Source: Pelagimonas sp. (GTDB lineage Bacteria > Pseudomonadota > Alphaproteobacteria > Rhodobacterales > Rhodobacteraceae). From it: a DNA stretch of 37,062 bases. The position numbers and the translations under genes are program-made. The stretch lies in contig JAOARQ010000001.1 of assembly GCA_025210455.1 (NCBI GenBank), positions 1 to 37,062 on the forward strand. Reading direction: 5' to 3'. Of the stretch, positions 1 to 7,988 are shown in pieces. Under the pieces are notes generated by a model. It had not been told where the DNA came from. It searched no databases and worked only from the letters and a program-made list of their open reading frames with translations. Within the stretch, counting starts at the first letter, position 1. Every line of letters starts with the position of its first letter.

Positions 1-3000
1 CGGAAGGCGATGATCTGACGTGGTCTCTGGTCACCGGCCCAGCGGGGGCGAGCATTGATCCAACGACCGGTCTGTTTGTCTGGACCGTTCCGGGTGATGT
101 GAACGCGCCGCAGACGGTGACGGTGCGGGCGACGGATGATGCGCTGGATCAGATGTTTGACGAGGTGACCTTTACCGTCACGCCGCAAAATCTGGCCCCT
201 GTGGTGAATATCCCAGCCAGCGAAGCCTTTAATCTGGGGCAGGTCCTCTGGCTGACACCAGGTTATTTTGATGCGGGCAATGATGCGCGCGCCGGCTGGA
301 GCGTGGATTGGGGCGACGGCACTGTTGAGACCCCTGATGCGGGTCTGCAGGGCTTTAGCCATCTCTATGCGCAGGCGGGCGAGTACAGGGTTGTTATCAC
401 GGCCACCGATGCGGATGGCGCTGTTTCGGTCGAGGATAGCATCCTTGTGACTGTCTCGAATATCGCGCCGGTCTGGGCCCCGGTCTTCCCGGAGACTCTG
501 AACGAAGGAGAGGCGCTGAGCCTGGCCCTTGATCAGTTCCTGGAGGACAGCACGGGTATGAGCTATCAGTTGCTCTCTGGTCCGGATGGTCTGAGCGTGG
601 ACGCCAATACTGGCCTGCTGAGCTGGCAGACCGATACCGATGATGACGGCACCCACCGTGTCACGGTGCGGGCGGTCAATGCGGCGGATACATCGCTGCA
701 GGCCACGCTGCGCTTTGATGTCATCGTGGATCGCGTGCCGCCCGAGGTGTCCGTGGCTATTCCGCAAAGCGGTCAGATCGGTCAGGCTGTGACATTGACG
801 CCGGATAGTTCGGCGACAGATGCGGATGGCATTGATCGCTGGCGTGTGTTCTGGGGGGATGGTTCTTCTGATACCTACAATGGCGACGTGGCCAGCTTTA
901 GCCATGTGTTCCTGAACGAGGGCAGCTTTGGTGTGCGTGTTACCGCCTATGATACGGATGGTCTTGCGACAGATCTGATCTATCAGGCGATCGACATCAC
1001 GGATCCGGCGGATACGACGATCCGCGCGGTTCAGGGCACAGATTTCTCGCTGGATGCGTCGACATTGATCGCACCGCAGCCGGGTGAAAGCCTGACTTAC
1101 AGCATTGATCGCGAACCTTCGGGCATGGTGATTGATGCGGCGACGGGCCTGATCACATGGGATGTGCCAGAGAGAGGCCGGTCAGCCTGGATGCTGCCGC
1201 AGGTGACCATTACCCGCGATAGCGATGGGGCGGTGCTTTATGATGATCGTCTGCGCATCCGCCGTGTGAACCCGGATCCGGTGGTTACTCTGGAAGGGGA
1301 CAGCACCGTTCAGGTGAACCAGCCCTATGTGCTGACTCTGAACGCGGATGATCCGGATGGTGATCCCATTGCCTACTGGCGTATTGCATGGGGCGATGGC
1401 GCATCCGAGATCGTTGCGGGCAGCGTCACCGAAGTCACCCATACCTATGAATCGCGCCAAAATGCGACGATCACGGTTCAGGCCTATGACGCCGACAGCG
1501 GGCGCAGCACAGCCAAGATCAGAGGGTTGCGTGTGCTTGATAATGCCAACTCGGCGATCCAGATGGCCTATGTGCCCACCATGGGTGTGCAGGCTGGGGA
1601 AACCACAACCTTTGATCTGTCGGCCTATGTCCGCGATCTGGAAGGGGACACCCTGAGCTTTGCGGTTCAGTCCGGTCCAGAGGGTATGTCGATTGACGCC
1701 ACTACCGGCGTGATCACATGGGATGTTGCAGCCCATGCCACCGGCAAGCTGCGCTCTTACATCCGGGTCAGCGATGACAATGCTGCAGGTGCGGTCAGCC
1801 GTCTTGTTCAGGTGAACTTTAATGTCAGCGCTGAACAGCCACAGCCATCGTCCAATCAGGCCCCAAGATGGCAGGGTATCTCGACCCAGACCGGCGAGCT
1901 GGGCGCTGAGCTGAGCATTGATCTATCGGCCTTCGCCAGCGATCCAAATGGGGATGGCATCACCTATCACCTGCTGTCAGCGCCTGAAGGGGCGGTGATT
2001 GATCCGGTGACAGGGCTGTTCACCTGGACCGCCAGCAGCGATTTCTACGGCAGAAATGCCGTGGTACAGGTGGCGGCTGTGGATGATGCGGCAGTTAGCA
2101 AAACTGCGGTGCGTACCTTTGGTATCAGGCTGAACCGCACCGCGCCTGTGGTCGATTTCACCTTGAACACCACCGATGCGGCCACAAAAACCGCCACTCT
2201 GGTGCCACAGGTCGATGCGGGCAATGCGCGCGATATCGTTGCCTATGAAATCACCTGGGGCGATGGGGTGGTAGAAACCATCGCGGCAGATCAGCCCCTG
2301 ACCCATCAGTATGATCTGGGGGGCAATCACAGCATCCGGGTTCAGGCGATTGACAGCCATGGCATCAAATCGCGCGGTCACAGGCTGACGGCCAGCTTCT
2401 CGGCTGTTGATCTGGTTTCACTGCCGCGCGGTGAGATGGCTGTAATGCACCTTGAGCCATTGATTGGGGCGGTGCCACGCAACGGATCGATGCAGGTGAC
2501 CAATGCGCCTGCGGGTCTGACTGTCGGGGATGATGGTGTGCTGCGCTGGGATGTTCCGCTCGACGCTGCGGCTAGCGTGACCTTCGAATTGCAGCGCCTG
2601 AATTCCAGCGGTGTTGCTGTTGGGCTGAGCAAAACCATCACCATTCGCACCCTGAGCCCGGCACCCGTTGCACAGGCCAACGGTGCGGATAGCGCGATCC
2701 AGGGCGGCAGCTATGCGTTGTCCCTCAGTGCCAGTGATGTCGAAGGGGATGCGATCAGCCACTTCCTCATCAACTGGGGGGATGGCACCCTGAGCCGTGT
2801 TGATGGTTCGCAAAGCAGTGCGACCCATGTCTTTACACAACCCCATGCGGAACGCTCTGTGCGTGTGGTGGCTGTGGATGAACATGGTCGTCGCTCTGCG
2901 GCAGCGGTGCAGACCGTTGTGGTTGCGGCCAATGCCGCGCCGATCTGGTCGGCGATCCCGGCACAGACTCATGAAGCAGGTGACAGCATCGTACTGGATC

Positions 3001-3662
3001 TCAGCCCCTATGCGGTTGATCCTGATGGCGGTGATGTGGTGTTGGATCTGGTCTCTGGGCCGGTTGGCGCAACGCTGGACAGCCAGACTGGTGTCCTGAG
3101 CTGGACCGCCAATGCGCTAAGCGACCCGGCGCCGTTGCAGTTCACCGTTCGGGCGACCGACGATGAAAACAGCAGCACTGAGCAGGTCATTGGCTTTACC
3201 ATCGACATGCCCGCGGCTCCGGCTCCGGTTGTGCCAGTGGCGAACCAGCCGCAGCTTTCTGTAGCACCGGCCACTGCCCGCGAAAGCGAGGGTGTCATGA
3301 CCTTCACCATCGCGCTTAGCGCGCCCACGGTTGAGCCGGTCGAGATGTTCTTTAATGTCCTGCCCATGGGTGGCGCAGTTGCGGGTGTGGATTACACCCC
3401 GGTGGCCTCGGGCATGGTGATCATCCCGGCGGGTCGCACCAGCACCAGCATTGACGTTCCGTTGATCCGGGATCTCTTAGAAGAAGATCATGAATCGCTG
3501 ATGCTGGAGGTGTTTGGCGTAAGGGGGGCTCAGTTGGCCACAGGCGGCTTCAAGCTGTCTGTCACCGGTACAATTCTGGATGATGACACCGATCCGGTGG
3601 AAAATGGGGTTGATATCGGCGGATCGCATGCGCAAAATCCAGCTGAGATTGTTTGGAACTAA
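1..3662 (+). CDS. Giant PKD/He_PIG repeat adhesin-like protein, C-terminal part (5' end outside window)
   Basis: The frame is already open at base 3, so the gene starts upstream; 1219 residues are visible. The protein is built from two alternating Ig-like modules. PKD-type modules carry a WGDG signature (codons at 309, 852, 1389, 2256 and 2775). He_PIG/cadherin-like modules carry an S-I-D-x-x-T-G-x-x-x-W signature (near 54, 595, 1135, 1690, 1995, 2522 and 3075). A Calx-beta-like domain with the DYTPVASG and DDD signatures closes the protein at about 3247-3585, followed by a short polar tail. Such proteins are usually extracellular adhesins or matrix proteins. I see no glycine-rich RTX nonapeptides, LPXTG motif or autotransporter barrel in this part, so the export route is not given by the protein itself. 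A DUF3467 gene follows after 36 bp and the secretion-like operon after that, which suggests it is the exported substrate. Function is inferred from domain type only. Confidence 0.85.
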   Translation, partial: EGDDLTWSLVTGPAGASIDPTTGLFVWTVPGDVNAPQTVTVRATDDALDQMFDEVTFTVTPQNLAPVVNIPASEAFNLGQVLWLTPGYFDAGNDARAGWSVDWGDGTVETPDAGLQGFSHLYAQAGEYRVVITATDADGAVSVEDSILVTVSNIAPVWAPVFPETLNEGEALSLALDQFLEDSTGMSYQLLSGPDGLSVDANTGLLSWQTDTDDDGTHRVTVRAVNAADTSLQATLRFDVIVDRVPPEVSVAIPQSGQIGQAVTLTPDSSATDADGIDRWRVFWGDGSSDTYNGDVASFSHVFLNEGSFGVRVTAYDTDGLATDLIYQAIDITDPADTTIRAVQGTDFSLDASTLIAPQPGESLTYSIDREPSGMVIDAATGLITWDVPERGRSAWMLPQVTITRDSDGAVLYDDRLRIRRVNPDPVVTLEGDSTVQVNQPYVLTLNADDPDGDPIAYWRIAWGDGASEIVAGSVTEVTHTYESRQNATITVQAYDADSGRSTAKIRGLRVLDNANSAIQMAYVPTMGVQAGETTTFDLSAYVRDLEGDTLSFAVQSGPEGMSIDATTGVITWDVAAHATGKLRSYIRVSDDNAAGAVSRLVQVNFNVSAEQPQPSSNQAPRWQGISTQTGELGAELSIDLSAFASDPNGDGITYHLLSAPEGAVIDPVTGLFTWTASSDFYGRNAVVQVAAVDDAAVSKTAVRTFGIRLNRTAPVVDFTLNTTDAATKTATLVPQVDAGNARDIVAYEITWGDGVVETIAADQPLTHQYDLGGNHSIRVQAIDSHGIKSRGHRLTASFSAVDLVSLPRGEMAVMHLEPLIGAVPRNGSMQVTNAPAGLTVGDDGVLRWDVPLDAAASVTFELQRLNSSGVAVGLSKTITIRTLSPAPVAQANGADSAIQGGSYALSLSASDVEGDAISHFLINWGDGTLSRVDGSQSSATHVFTQPHAERSVRVVAVDEHGRRSAAAVQTVVVAANAAPIWSAIPAQTHEAGDSIVLDLSPYAVDPDGGDVVLDLVSGPVGATLDSQTGVLSWTANALSDPAPLQFTVRATDDENSSTEQVIGFTIDMPAAPAPVVPVANQPQLSVAPATARESEGVMTFTIALSAPTVEPVEMFFNVLPMGGAVAGVDYTPVASGMVIIPAGRTSTSIDVPLIRDLLEEDHESLMLEVFGVRGAQLATGGFKLSVTGTILDDDTDPVENGVDIGGSHAQNPAEIVWN

Positions 3663-3698
3663 TCTACTGAAATATATCAAGAACAGGGGGTTTCTTTA

Positions 3699-4034
3699 AT
3701 GGCAACCAAAGACAAGTCTGCAGACGAACAAGCACAGGCCGAGGCAACAGAAGGCATGCCGCCACAAGGCGCAGCCGGCCCGACCCGTGTGGTCTGGAAA
3801 GACGACAATATGAGCAGTTCCTTTGCCAATGTGGTCAATGTGTTTTCGACCCGCGAAGAAATGACTTTGCTTTTCGGCACCAATGAAACTTGGAACGCCA
3901 TGAACTCGGAAGAGCTGGTGGTCAACCTGTCGGATCGTATCGTTCTGACACCTTTCGCAGCCAAGCGCCTGTCGATCCTGCTGGATCGCCGCGTCAAGGA
4001 ATATGAAGAGCGGTTTGGCAAACTGGACTTCTGA
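3699..4034 (+). CDS. DUF3467 family small protein
   Basis: This is a 111-residue soluble protein with no signal peptide. The first 25 residues are polar and alanine/glutamine rich and probably disordered. The rest matches my memory of DUF3467: a short beta-rich core around FANVVNVFSTREEMTLLFG and an amphipathic C-terminal helix with LTPFAAKRLSILLDRRVKEY. A run of five G bases lies about 8 bp before the ATG and supports this start. The family has no established biochemical role. Its position between the giant repeat protein and the HlyD/M50/SecA genes, and its 31-bp overlap with the next gene, suggest a cytoplasmic helper such as a chaperone, adaptor or regulator of the secretion operon. That role is inference. 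Confidence 0.8.
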   Translation: MATKDKSADEQAQAEATEGMPPQGAAGPTRVVWKDDNMSSSFANVVNVFSTREEMTLLFGTNETWNAMNSEELVVNLSDRIVLTPFAAKRLSILLDRRVKEYEERFGKLDF

Positions 4035-5826
4035 ACCGACCATCCAGACCGGCGCGACTGCGCGGCTGGATGTTGACAGCTTTGCCGCCCTCTGGGTGGC
4101 AGAGCTTTTCTCTATTTTACCCAACCCCGCCTGTGGTGTCCTGCTGATCCGGGGCGATGACGGGGTCTTGAAACTGCGCGGGGCTTTGCCCGCCAAGGGC
4201 AGTGTTTCTGAACAGATGAAAAACGCCGCCTCGCGGCTGGCGGAAAAGGGTCGTCCGGTGCTAAGCGCGCTGTCGGCCGAGAAATATGTTGTTGGCGCAG
4301 CGGTGCGGCTGGATGGTATCGCCGCCGTGGCCGTAGCCGAGATTTCGACGGCGGATGGCGAAGCGGCGCAGCAGGCGCTGCGGGTGATGACCACCGCCAT
4401 GGGCAAGGTCGAAGCCTGGCTGGTGCAGCAGATCCCGGCGCAGGATACCGCAGGTGTGCCGCAATCCGCTGCCGCTCTGGGATTGATGGCCCGTGCCCTT
4501 GAAGGGCGCAGCTACCGCGATGCGGCGCAGCGTGCGGCCACCGAATTGGCGCAGATCCTGGGGGCCGAACGTGTGGCGGTGACCCGCAAGGCGCGCAGGC
4601 GTGCGAAGGTTGAGGGGCTTTCCCATGCGGCGGATGTCAAACGCCGCTCGGAAACCACGGATTTTCTGGCCACAGCAGCGGATGAGGCACTGGATCAGGC
4701 GCTGCCGCTCAGCTGGCCCAATGCGGCCCCCAACACCGAGGGCGCGACCAAGGCCAGCCTTGCGGCGCTGGCCAGCCATAGCGGCGCGGCAGGCGTTGCC
4801 GTGGTGCCCTTTGGCGATGCGGCCCGGCCCTGGGGCGCTTTGGTAGCAGAATTTGCCTTTGCCGAAGATGCGCCCACGGCGGTACAGACCTTGGATATTG
4901 CCGGGGCGGCCCTCGCGCCCTTGCTGGATATGAAACGCCGCGAAGATCGCTGGCTACCGCGCCGGATCTGGGATGGTCTGGTGGACGGGCTGGGTTATCT
5001 GCTGGGGCCCGCTGCGCTGGGGTGGAAACTGCTGGCGCTGGCGCTGATTGGTGTTGGCGTTTTTCTGGGCACGTATAAATCCACCATCCGCGTGACCTCG
5101 GATGCTGTGTTGCAATCGGAACAGCGGGTGCTGATTTCTGCCCCATTTGATGGATTTTTGACGGATCGGCTGGCGCTGGCAGGTGATCAGGTGAAGGCGG
5201 GGCAGGTGCTGCTGACGCTGGATGAACGCGACCTGACCCTTGAAAAGCTGCGACTGGAAGCCACCCGCAGCCAAAAAGAGATCGAGCGCGATGCCGCCGT
5301 GTCAGAACGCGATCGCGGGCGGTTGTCGGTGCTTTCTGCTGAAATCTCTGAAATTTCCGCGCGGCTGGATCTGAACGCCGCCCAGCTTGAGGCCGGGCGC
5401 ATGCGTGCGCCGTTTGATGGCTTTGTGGCGCTGGATCAGACCACTGGTAAAATCGGTGCGCCTGTGGGCCGGGGCGAAGAGCTGATGCAGATCGCGCCCC
5501 TACAGGATCTGTCGATCCGACTGTATGTGCCCGACGCCGAAATTGACCGTGTGCAGGTGGGGCAAAGCGGGCAGCTGCGGCTGGCCGCGTTCCCGGACAC
5601 GCCGCAGGATTTCCAAGTCACCCGCGTGACCCCTCTGACCGAGGCCCGAGAGGGGGTGAACAGTTTTGTCGCCACGGCCCAGTTGCGCGGTGACACCCTG
5701 CCGGATCTGACGCTTGGTATGGAAGGTGTCGCCAAAATCGACGTTGATCACGATCTCTGGGTCAAAGGCTGGGCTGTGCCATTGATCGAAAAACTGCGCC
5801 TGCGCCTTTGGAGCTGGTGGCCATGA
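4003..5826 (+). CDS. GAF-like / HlyD-type membrane fusion protein
   Basis: This 607-residue protein has two halves. Residues about 20-320 look cytoplasmic and contain two GAF-like segments; the second begins near YRDAAQRAATELAQILGAER, a typical GAF entry helix. A single membrane helix lies at about 338-358 (KLLALALIGVGVFLG). The rest is a HlyD-type periplasmic adaptor: a biotinyl-lipoyl-like half (ISAPFDGFL ... GDQVKAGQVLLTLDERDL), a helical hairpin rich in E, R and L, the second lipoyl half (RMRAPFDGFVAL), then a beta-barrel ending before a hydrophobic C-terminal segment. GAF domains are unusual on an adaptor and could sense a ligand or dock a partner. The ATG at 4003 is only 2 bp after an AAGGA, so a start slightly downstream (TTG at 4015) is possible. 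The stop overlaps the next gene by 4 bp. Confidence 0.82.
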   Translation: MKSGLANWTSEPTIQTGATARLDVDSFAALWVAELFSILPNPACGVLLIRGDDGVLKLRGALPAKGSVSEQMKNAASRLAEKGRPVLSALSAEKYVVGAAVRLDGIAAVAVAEISTADGEAAQQALRVMTTAMGKVEAWLVQQIPAQDTAGVPQSAAALGLMARALEGRSYRDAAQRAATELAQILGAERVAVTRKARRRAKVEGLSHAADVKRRSETTDFLATAADEALDQALPLSWPNAAPNTEGATKASLAALASHSGAAGVAVVPFGDAARPWGALVAEFAFAEDAPTAVQTLDIAGAALAPLLDMKRREDRWLPRRIWDGLVDGLGYLLGPAALGWKLLALALIGVGVFLGTYKSTIRVTSDAVLQSEQRVLISAPFDGFLTDRLALAGDQVKAGQVLLTLDERDLTLEKLRLEATRSQKEIERDAAVSERDRGRLSVLSAEISEISARLDLNAAQLEAGRMRAPFDGFVALDQTTGKIGAPVGRGEELMQIAPLQDLSIRLYVPDAEIDRVQVGQSGQLRLAAFPDTPQDFQVTRVTPLTEAREGVNSFVATAQLRGDTLPDLTLGMEGVAKIDVDHDLWVKGWAVPLIEKLRLRLWSWWP

Positions 5827-7988
5827 GCACCGCCTCAGCCCCGCTGTTTTCGCCCTATTGGTACAAGCTGGGTGAATTGAAACCCCGGTTGCGCCCGTCC
5901 GTCACCCTGTCGCGCCGCGAAGAAGGCGGCGAGATCTGGCATGTTCTGGCTGCGCCTGAAAGCAACAAACAGTTCCGCTTGGATGAGGCATCTTATGCGA
6001 TTGTCGGTGCGCTGGATGGGCGGACCTCGCTGAATGCGATCTGGGAAAAGGTGCTTGAGCGCTTTGGCGATGATGCCCCCGGACAGGATGAAACCATCCG
6101 TCTGCTGGGACAGTTGCATCAGGCGGATGCGCTGAATTCCGGCACGCGCCCGTCCATGGCGGAATATGCCCGGCGCGCCCGCAAACAGCGGCGACAGGCC
6201 ACGCAGGGGTATTTCAAGAACCCGCTGTTTCTGCGCATCCCGTTGTTTGATCCCCATGATCTGATCGAAGCCACATACCCCTATGTGCGGCCGATTTTTG
6301 GCTGGGTGGGCTTTGCTTTTTGGCTGACGGTGATGGTCTGGCTGGGCACGCAGGTGGGCCAGCATTGGGAAAGGCTGTCGAACACCATCGCAGATCAGGC
6401 GCTGGCGGCGGATAACCTGCTGATTGCCGCGCTGGTCTTTCCCGTGGCCAAAGCCCTGCACGAAATGGCCCATGGCTGGGCGGTGCGGCACTGGGGGGGC
6501 TCGGTGCGGGAATTTGGCATTATGTTTCTGGTCTTCCTGCCGGCCCCTTTTGTCGATGCCTCGGCCTCATCGGCCTTCGTGTCGAAACGGGCACGGGTGA
6601 TCGTTGCGGCGGCGGGCATGATGGCCGAAGCGCTGTTGGCCGCGCTGGCCATGCTGATCTGGACGGGGGCCGAAACCGGGATTGTGTCTGCCATTGCCTT
6701 TAACACGTTGCTGGTGGCGGGCGTGTCGACCTTTTTGTTCAATGGCAATCCGCTCTTGCGCTTTGATGCCTATTTTATCCTGTCCGATCTGATCGAAGTG
6801 CAAAACCTTGCCCCCAGATCACAGAAATGGTGGGGCTGGTTGGTGCATCGCTTTGGCTTTGGTATCGACACTTGGGAAAACCCGGCCCGCTCTCTGCGTG
6901 AGGCGGTCTGGTTCGCATTTTATCACCCTGCGTCTTATGCCTATCGGGTGTTCCTGACCCTGACTATCGCGCTTTTTGTGGCCTCTAGCTATCCGGTCAT
7001 CGGGCTGGCGCTGGCGGCCTGGTCGATCACCACCACCTTTATTTTGCCGCTGATTAAAGCCCTCTGGGAGGTCAGCACCGGCCCAAGGATCAAAGAGCAT
7101 CGCTGGCGGGCCGTTTTTGTCACCGGGGTGCTGTTGGGGCTGCCTTTGGCACTGCTGTTTTTTGTGCCTGTGCCCCATGGCACTGTCGCGGCTGGCATTG
7201 TGCAGCGCCCGCAGGATGCCCCGCTGATTGCCGCCGCCGAAGCTGTTTTTACCGATATTCAGGTGCCTGCGGGCGAAGCGGTTTCGCAGGGTGCGGATGT
7301 GGCCCATCTGGATGCGCCTTTGCTGCGCGTCGAACTGGCGGTGCTTGAGGCGCAGCTGGAGGCATCGCTGTCACGGCTTGCGGCGCATGAAGCCAGCGAA
7401 GATGGTGCCGCGCGCGCGGCGGCAGAACGCGCCGAAAGTGGCTACCTGCGCGAAGAGATTACCACTGTGCGCGATGATCTGGGGGCGCTGGATCTAAGCG
7501 CCAGGGCCTCGGGGATTGTTGTGGCGCGTTCAGACGGGATGCTGCCGGGGCGTCGCGTGGCCAAGGGCACCGAACTGGGGGTGATCCTGCGCGCGGATGA
7601 CCCGGTTGAATTGCAGGTGGCCGTTCCCGCAGATCGCATTGATCTGGTGCGGCTGTCTCCGGCGGCGGTGCAGATCCGTCACCCGGGGCAGGGGTTTGCG
7701 CCCTTTGCCGGGGAAACTTTGCGCATCGCACCGAAATCCACGCGGGTGCTGTTTGCCCCTGCGCTGGCGGCCTCGTCTGGTGGGCCATTCACGCTGGATC
7801 CCTCTGACCGCGAAGGGCTGCGCGCGGTGCAGGCCTTTCATGCGGCGGATGTGATCACGACCATGACGCTTAGCCAGACAGCGGTGGGCGCGCGGGTCTG
7901 GGTGCGTTTTGACCATGGGGCCTCGCCGCTGGCACCGCGCCTGTGGCGGGCGGTGCGGCAGATCTTCCTGTCGCGGCTTGCGGTGTGA
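5823..7988 (+). CDS. PqqD-like / M50 site-2 protease / HlyD fusion membrane protein
   Basis: The protein has 721 residues from the ATG at 5823, which overlaps the previous stop as ATGA; an ATG 15 bp upstream is also open. Residues about 50-110 resemble a PqqD-like winged helix (LDEASYAIVGALDGRTSLNAI), the fold also used as a RiPP recognition element. A multi-pass membrane core follows, with the zinc motif HEMAH at 213-217 and the distal NGNPLLRFDAYF motif supplying the likely third zinc ligand Asp315. This is the arrangement of intramembrane M50/site-2 proteases. After the last membrane helix (about 430-450) comes a periplasmic HlyD-like part with two lipoyl halves and a short coiled coil. 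The protein may cleave or hold a substrate while linking to other adaptor proteins. Catalytic residues appear intact; the substrate is unknown. Confidence 0.85.
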   Translation: MSTASAPLFSPYWYKLGELKPRLRPSVTLSRREEGGEIWHVLAAPESNKQFRLDEASYAIVGALDGRTSLNAIWEKVLERFGDDAPGQDETIRLLGQLHQADALNSGTRPSMAEYARRARKQRRQATQGYFKNPLFLRIPLFDPHDLIEATYPYVRPIFGWVGFAFWLTVMVWLGTQVGQHWERLSNTIADQALAADNLLIAALVFPVAKALHEMAHGWAVRHWGGSVREFGIMFLVFLPAPFVDASASSAFVSKRARVIVAAAGMMAEALLAALAMLIWTGAETGIVSAIAFNTLLVAGVSTFLFNGNPLLRFDAYFILSDLIEVQNLAPRSQKWWGWLVHRFGFGIDTWENPARSLREAVWFAFYHPASYAYRVFLTLTIALFVASSYPVIGLALAAWSITTTFILPLIKALWEVSTGPRIKEHRWRAVFVTGVLLGLPLALLFFVPVPHGTVAAGIVQRPQDAPLIAAAEAVFTDIQVPAGEAVSQGADVAHLDAPLLRVELAVLEAQLEASLSRLAAHEASEDGAARAAAERAESGYLREEITTVRDDLGALDLSARASGIVVARSDGMLPGRRVAKGTELGVILRADDPVELQVAVPADRIDLVRLSPAAVQIRHPGQGFAPFAGETLRIAPKSTRVLFAPALAASSGGPFTLDPSDREGLRAVQAFHAADVITTMTLSQTAVGARVWVRFDHGASPLAPRLWRAVRQIFLSRLAV

